Below, in pieces: positions 61,208 to 64,000 of a stretch of 64,000 nucleotides of DNA. Position numbers and translations under genes: made by a program. A model generated the notes under the pieces. That model worked only from the letters and a program-made list of their open reading frames with translations. It was not told where the DNA came from and did not search any database. The stretch's first letter is position 1. Each line of letters starts with the position of its first letter. This DNA comes from Clusia tigrina (Eukaryota; Arthropoda; Insecta; Diptera; Clusiidae): the NCBI GenBank assembly GCA_920105625.2, contig OV050030.1:168513315-168577314 (forward strand), read 5' to 3'.

Positions 61208-61397
61208 TGTTGAACGAATATTTTAATACAGCTTTGTATTTGACTGCAACTTATTATTGCAACTATGTACTTACCATATGAATGCAACATTATTATAATG
61301 ACAACTGTCAAAATAAACTTCCTCTTCCGTTTTTGTACTTTAACATAATTAGACGCGTTTTATTTCATTGCGCTACAAATTTAATCCAGGTTCAACA
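61208..61397 (+). repeat. 3' LTR of copia-2
   Basis: It begins TGTTGAAC and ends GTTCAACA, forming an 8-bp inverted end. A short purine tract GAAGGG precedes it. It differs from the 5' LTR by only a few bases and single-base indels. Confidence 0.93.
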
Positions 61398-61402
61398 ACC
61401 TT

Positions 61403-62373
61403 CATTGATGATTACTCGAGGTATGCAGAAACTAAATTTTTGCAGCACAAATCGCACCTCTAATGAAACATTCGTGGACTTCATAACGCGTATGGAGAAG
61501 CCGACTGGACGCAAGCTGAAATGCTTAAGGAGCGACAACGGGTTGGCGTATGTAAACTCAAATTTCAATAATTTCTTCAAGCGATATGGCATCGTGCATC
61601 AGAAGACAGTTAACTACACACCACAGCATAATGGTATAGCGGAGAGAGCTAATAGAACGCTCGTCGAAATGGCTCGGTTTATGCTAGAAACAGCGCATCT
61701 TCCTCAAAGCTTATGGTCGAAGGCTGTAAGTACTGTTACGTACATACGTAATCGTTCTCCTACGAAGATGTTAAGAGGAAACCATCTGCGAACGTTTGGC
61801 TGTAATGCTGTTGCACTCGACAAGAATCGGAATCGGTCGAAATTTGAGCCAAAAGGTACACAACTGGTTTTTATTGGCTACGTGAGCAATACGAAGGGTT
61901 ATAGGCTTTATAACAAAGAATCGAAAACTCTAACTATTGCACAGGACGCCAATTTCTTCGAAAACTCAATTATATTAACTGATACAGCTATCGCAGATCA
62001 AGCAGTGGAAAATGCCAAGGATAGATTCTTCGTTTACGCAGAGCCAAACTATGAGACCAACAATAGAAGTAGCAGTAGCGAGCGCGCTAACGTGAAAAGC
62101 GCAGGTATTGAAGGCACAGGCAATGAAGATGGTGAAGATATTAGCAGCGACGGTGAGAGCATTAGCGCAGATATAGCGCGCACTGCAACGCGCGTAGGCG
62201 TAAATGCAAGAGAGGTACATGAAAGCTCGGATGGACGAGAGGCTCAAGAGCAGGAATGGTCATCTGACGAATCGGTGGAAGTCGCTGCGGGAAAGCGAAA
62301 GAGAGGCAGACCGCGAATAAATCGCACTGGCAAACCTGGCAGGCCGAGCAAATGTATGTCACTGAATCATTGA
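61403..62373 (+). pseudogene. Copia-1 integrase continuation
   Basis: After copia-2 the integrase resumes in an open frame (IDDYSRYAETKFL in another frame at the junction, then FCSTNRTSNETFVDFITRME). It holds the second Asp in LRSDNGLAYV and the catalytic Glu in PQHNGIAERANRTLVEMARF. A long acidic, repetitive Ser/Ala/Glu stretch and a basic KRKRGRPRINRTGKPGRPSK segment end it at 62373, the natural variable region before RT. One ORF runs from the copia-2 LTR into it by chance. Confidence 0.82.
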
Positions 62374-63335
62374 ACGGTATTATTACAAATCCAATCACCG
62401 TAGCTGAAGCGCTAGAGTCAGCAAATGGGACGCAGTGGCGGAACGCGATGCAGGTGGAATTTGATAGTTTAATAAAAAACGGCACCTGGGAGTTGGTTGA
62501 CTGTCCAGCATGAAAAAATGTTATCGGGGGCAGATGGGTTTTTACAACCAAATTCAACGCTGATGGAACAATAGAAAAGCGCAAAGCGCGTTTAGTTGCA
62601 CAAGGATGCGGTCAGAGAAGGTTTGAAAAACATTTTGACACATACGCACCAGTAGTGAAGCACTCAACTATTCGGCTTATGCTTGCACTTGCTGCGAAAC
62701 ATAAACTTCTTTTTAACCATATTGACATCGTAGCGGCATACCTCAACGGAGAGCTGTCAGAAGACGTTTTTATGCACCAGCCGGGGATGTTCACAAATGA
62801 AAAGTTTCCCAATAAAATCTGCAAATTAAAGAAATCATTGTACGGGCTTAAGCAAGCAGGCAGAGATTGGAACACCAAAATCAATGTTATTCTTTTTCAA
62901 ATTGGTTTCACTCGAAGCCAGACGGACTCATATTTGTACACCATGATGAGAGATGGAGAAATTAACATCATAACACTTTATGTTGTTGATCTTTTTTTGG
63001 CGTGCTCTCTCGAATCAACAATGCGCGGCATCGTTAAGCAACTCTGTGCGCAGGTGGAAAAAGTTGATCGAGGTCCTATAAAATTCTATTTGGGGATGGA
63101 AGTCGAGCGAGACGGAATGCGCGGCGTAATATCAATTAACCAAAATCGGTATACGCGTGAGCTTCTGGAGCGGTGGAATATGCACGAGTGCAAACCAGCC
63201 ACTACACCATTCGCAGCGGGCACTGTTTTGCAAAGGGACTGCGAAGGGTTCGATATAAAGAGCTATCAATCGCTCATTGGAGGTCTAACCTATTTAGCGG
63301 TAATATCACGACCTGACATCGTACATATCGTGTGA
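62374..63335 (+). pseudogene. Copia-1 reverse transcriptase, catalytically dead
   Basis: The RT starts with WRNAMQVEFDSLIKNGTWELV, interrupted by a TGA at 62511-62513, and continues open from 62655 with HIDIVAAYLNGEL and KKSLYGLKQAGRDWN. The catalytic box, normally YVDD, reads YVVD (LYVVDLFLAC), so one metal-binding Asp is lost. It ends at TGA 63333-63335, just before the RNase H frame. Confidence 0.85.
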
Positions 63336-63338
63336 AAA

Positions 63339-63803
63339 TTGGCGCAGTTTCACGCACATCCGCACAAGGAGCACTTCGCAGCGGCGAAATATGTCTTGAC
63401 GTTAACATACACATGTAATAACAAAGATTTGGTATGTTTTACAGACGCAGATTGGGGTTCTGAGTCGACTAATCGGAAATCCTACATTGGATTTGCTCTA
63501 TTTTTTGGTGGCACCCCCATCGCATGGGAGTCGAAAAAACAGCATGTGGTTTCGCCAAGTTCCATGGAAGCGGAATACATCGCGATGTGCCAGGGAGCGA
63601 AAGAAATTTCATTCCACCGAAATTTGCTAAAGGAGATGAGATTTGAGGCCTACGTAAATCGCGCAACAACAATTTTTTGTGACAACCAAGGCGCGCAATT
63701 CTTGGTCCAAAATCCCATTGCTCACAAACGCAGCAAACACATAGACATCAAGTACCATTATATTCGTGACAAACATCTTTCGAATGAGATTGGTATCCAG
63801 TAA
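63339..63803 (+). pseudogene. Copia-1 RNase H
   Basis: A 154-codon open segment with CFTDADWGSESTNRKSYIGF (first Asp), SSMEAEYIAMCQGAKEI (Glu), IFCDNQGAQFL and KRSKHIDIKYHYIRD. It is separated from RT by one stop codon in the same frame. TAA 63801-63803 ends it early, and the expected ADVFTK block follows in another frame at about 63815-63845. Confidence 0.82.
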
Positions 63804-64000
63804 ATACCATCTTCGGAAAATGTAGCTGATGTTTTTACAAAATGTCTAACTAAAGATAAACATCACATTTTTTGTAAACTGTTAAAAATTGAATTTAGTT
63901 AATTTTCGATTGAAGTATATTTTTAAGAAAATTTTGCCACTATGTATATAAATTCTTGATTCTGATAAAATTTTTGTGTAATCGCATTTGGGTAGAGGCA

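Larger units (their letters stand above)
56889..61397 (+). mobile_element. Copia-like LTR retrotransposon 2, nested in copia-1
   Basis: This complete 4.5-kb Ty1/Copia element has LTRs 56889-57078 and 61208-61397 (190 bp each) and the target duplication acctt (56884-56888 and 61398-61402). Removing it restores copia-1's integrase frame at FITFIDDYSRY. One Gag-Pol reading contains gag, CCHC, protease, integrase, RT and RNase H, broken by a stop, two frame changes and a 16-bp duplication. It is younger than copia-1. Confidence 0.94.
55926..64000 (+). mobile_element. Copia-like LTR retrotransposon 1 (host of copia-2)
   Basis: This plus-strand Ty1/Copia element has a 5' LTR that should end near 56065, followed by a tRNA-iMet-type primer site, a truncated gag, integrase, RT and RNase H. 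It is interrupted at 56889-61397 by copia-2 with the duplication acctt. The 3' LTR is not in the window, so the LTR's left end (about 55926, TGTAGGTATATAG) is a guess. It has a large gag deletion, stop codons and a dead RT. Confidence 0.82.

Noticed and set aside
63950..64000. 3' LTR of copia-1 at the window end
   Set aside because: No match to the region before 56065 could be seen; the window probably ends at or before the purine tract.

Overview
This 64-kb window is insect nuclear DNA, most likely from a fly (Diptera). The evidence is a mitochondrial 12S/tRNA-Val/16S block with fly-like sequence and gene order, a host Rtf1 gene fragment with short introns, copia-type elements primed by a piece of initiator tRNA-Met, env-bearing Gypsy (errantivirus-like) and roo-like BEL/Pao elements, and R1-, LOA/I- and Jockey-like non-LTR elements. 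Almost everything else is nested, mostly broken transposable elements (TEs), as in pericentromeric heterochromatin or a TE-rich piRNA-type locus. No bacterial-style operons, CRISPR arrays or intact host operons are present. Family names are assigned from motifs only.

Layout. 1-1290: 3' part of an R1-clade non-LTR element (+). 1300-3244: nuclear mitochondrial insert (16S 5' part, tRNA-Val, 12S, part of the control region). 3245-6985 and 9350-19458: a large inverted duplication whose arms hold R1-like and LOA/I-like non-LTR sequence. The right arm is split by an LTR element (9995-16403) with 1.9-kb LTRs that encodes only Gag and protease. 18255-21960: LOA/I-like relics, including an ORF with RNase H in front of RT. 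22796-28228: BEL/Pao element 1 (-), inserted about 200 bp beyond the 3' end of Rtf1. 28429-29754: the last two exons of Rtf1 (-), the only recognisable host gene. 30053-32000: RNase H-bearing non-LTR fragments (-). 32300-38700: a Jockey-like element (+) interrupted by two tandem Helitron fragments (-). 38925-54776: an env-bearing Gypsy/errantivirus-like element (-), split in its leader by a roo-like BEL/Pao element with its own env (+, 45543-53995). 55258-55580: an unassigned host-like exon. About 56000-64000: a copia-like element (+) with a second copia-like element (56889-61397) inserted in its integrase.

Four insertions have clean termini and target-site duplications: gtac for the Gag-protease element, atttt for BEL-2, tata for the errantivirus-like element and acctt for copia-2. 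BEL-1 has a 4-bp aata. These fix the order of insertion. Nearly all coding regions carry frameshifts, stops or deletions. The most intact are the BEL-2 integrase-tail/Env ORF (725 codons), the BEL-1 Gag-protease ORF (646 codons), the copia-2 integrase and RT ORFs, and the Rtf1 exons.

The most unusual items are the pol-less Gag-protease LTR element with minisatellite LTRs, the inverted duplication whose R1-like parts match far better than their flanks, the mitochondrial insert joined to retrotransposon sequence on both sides, and the two chimeric non-LTR ORFs.
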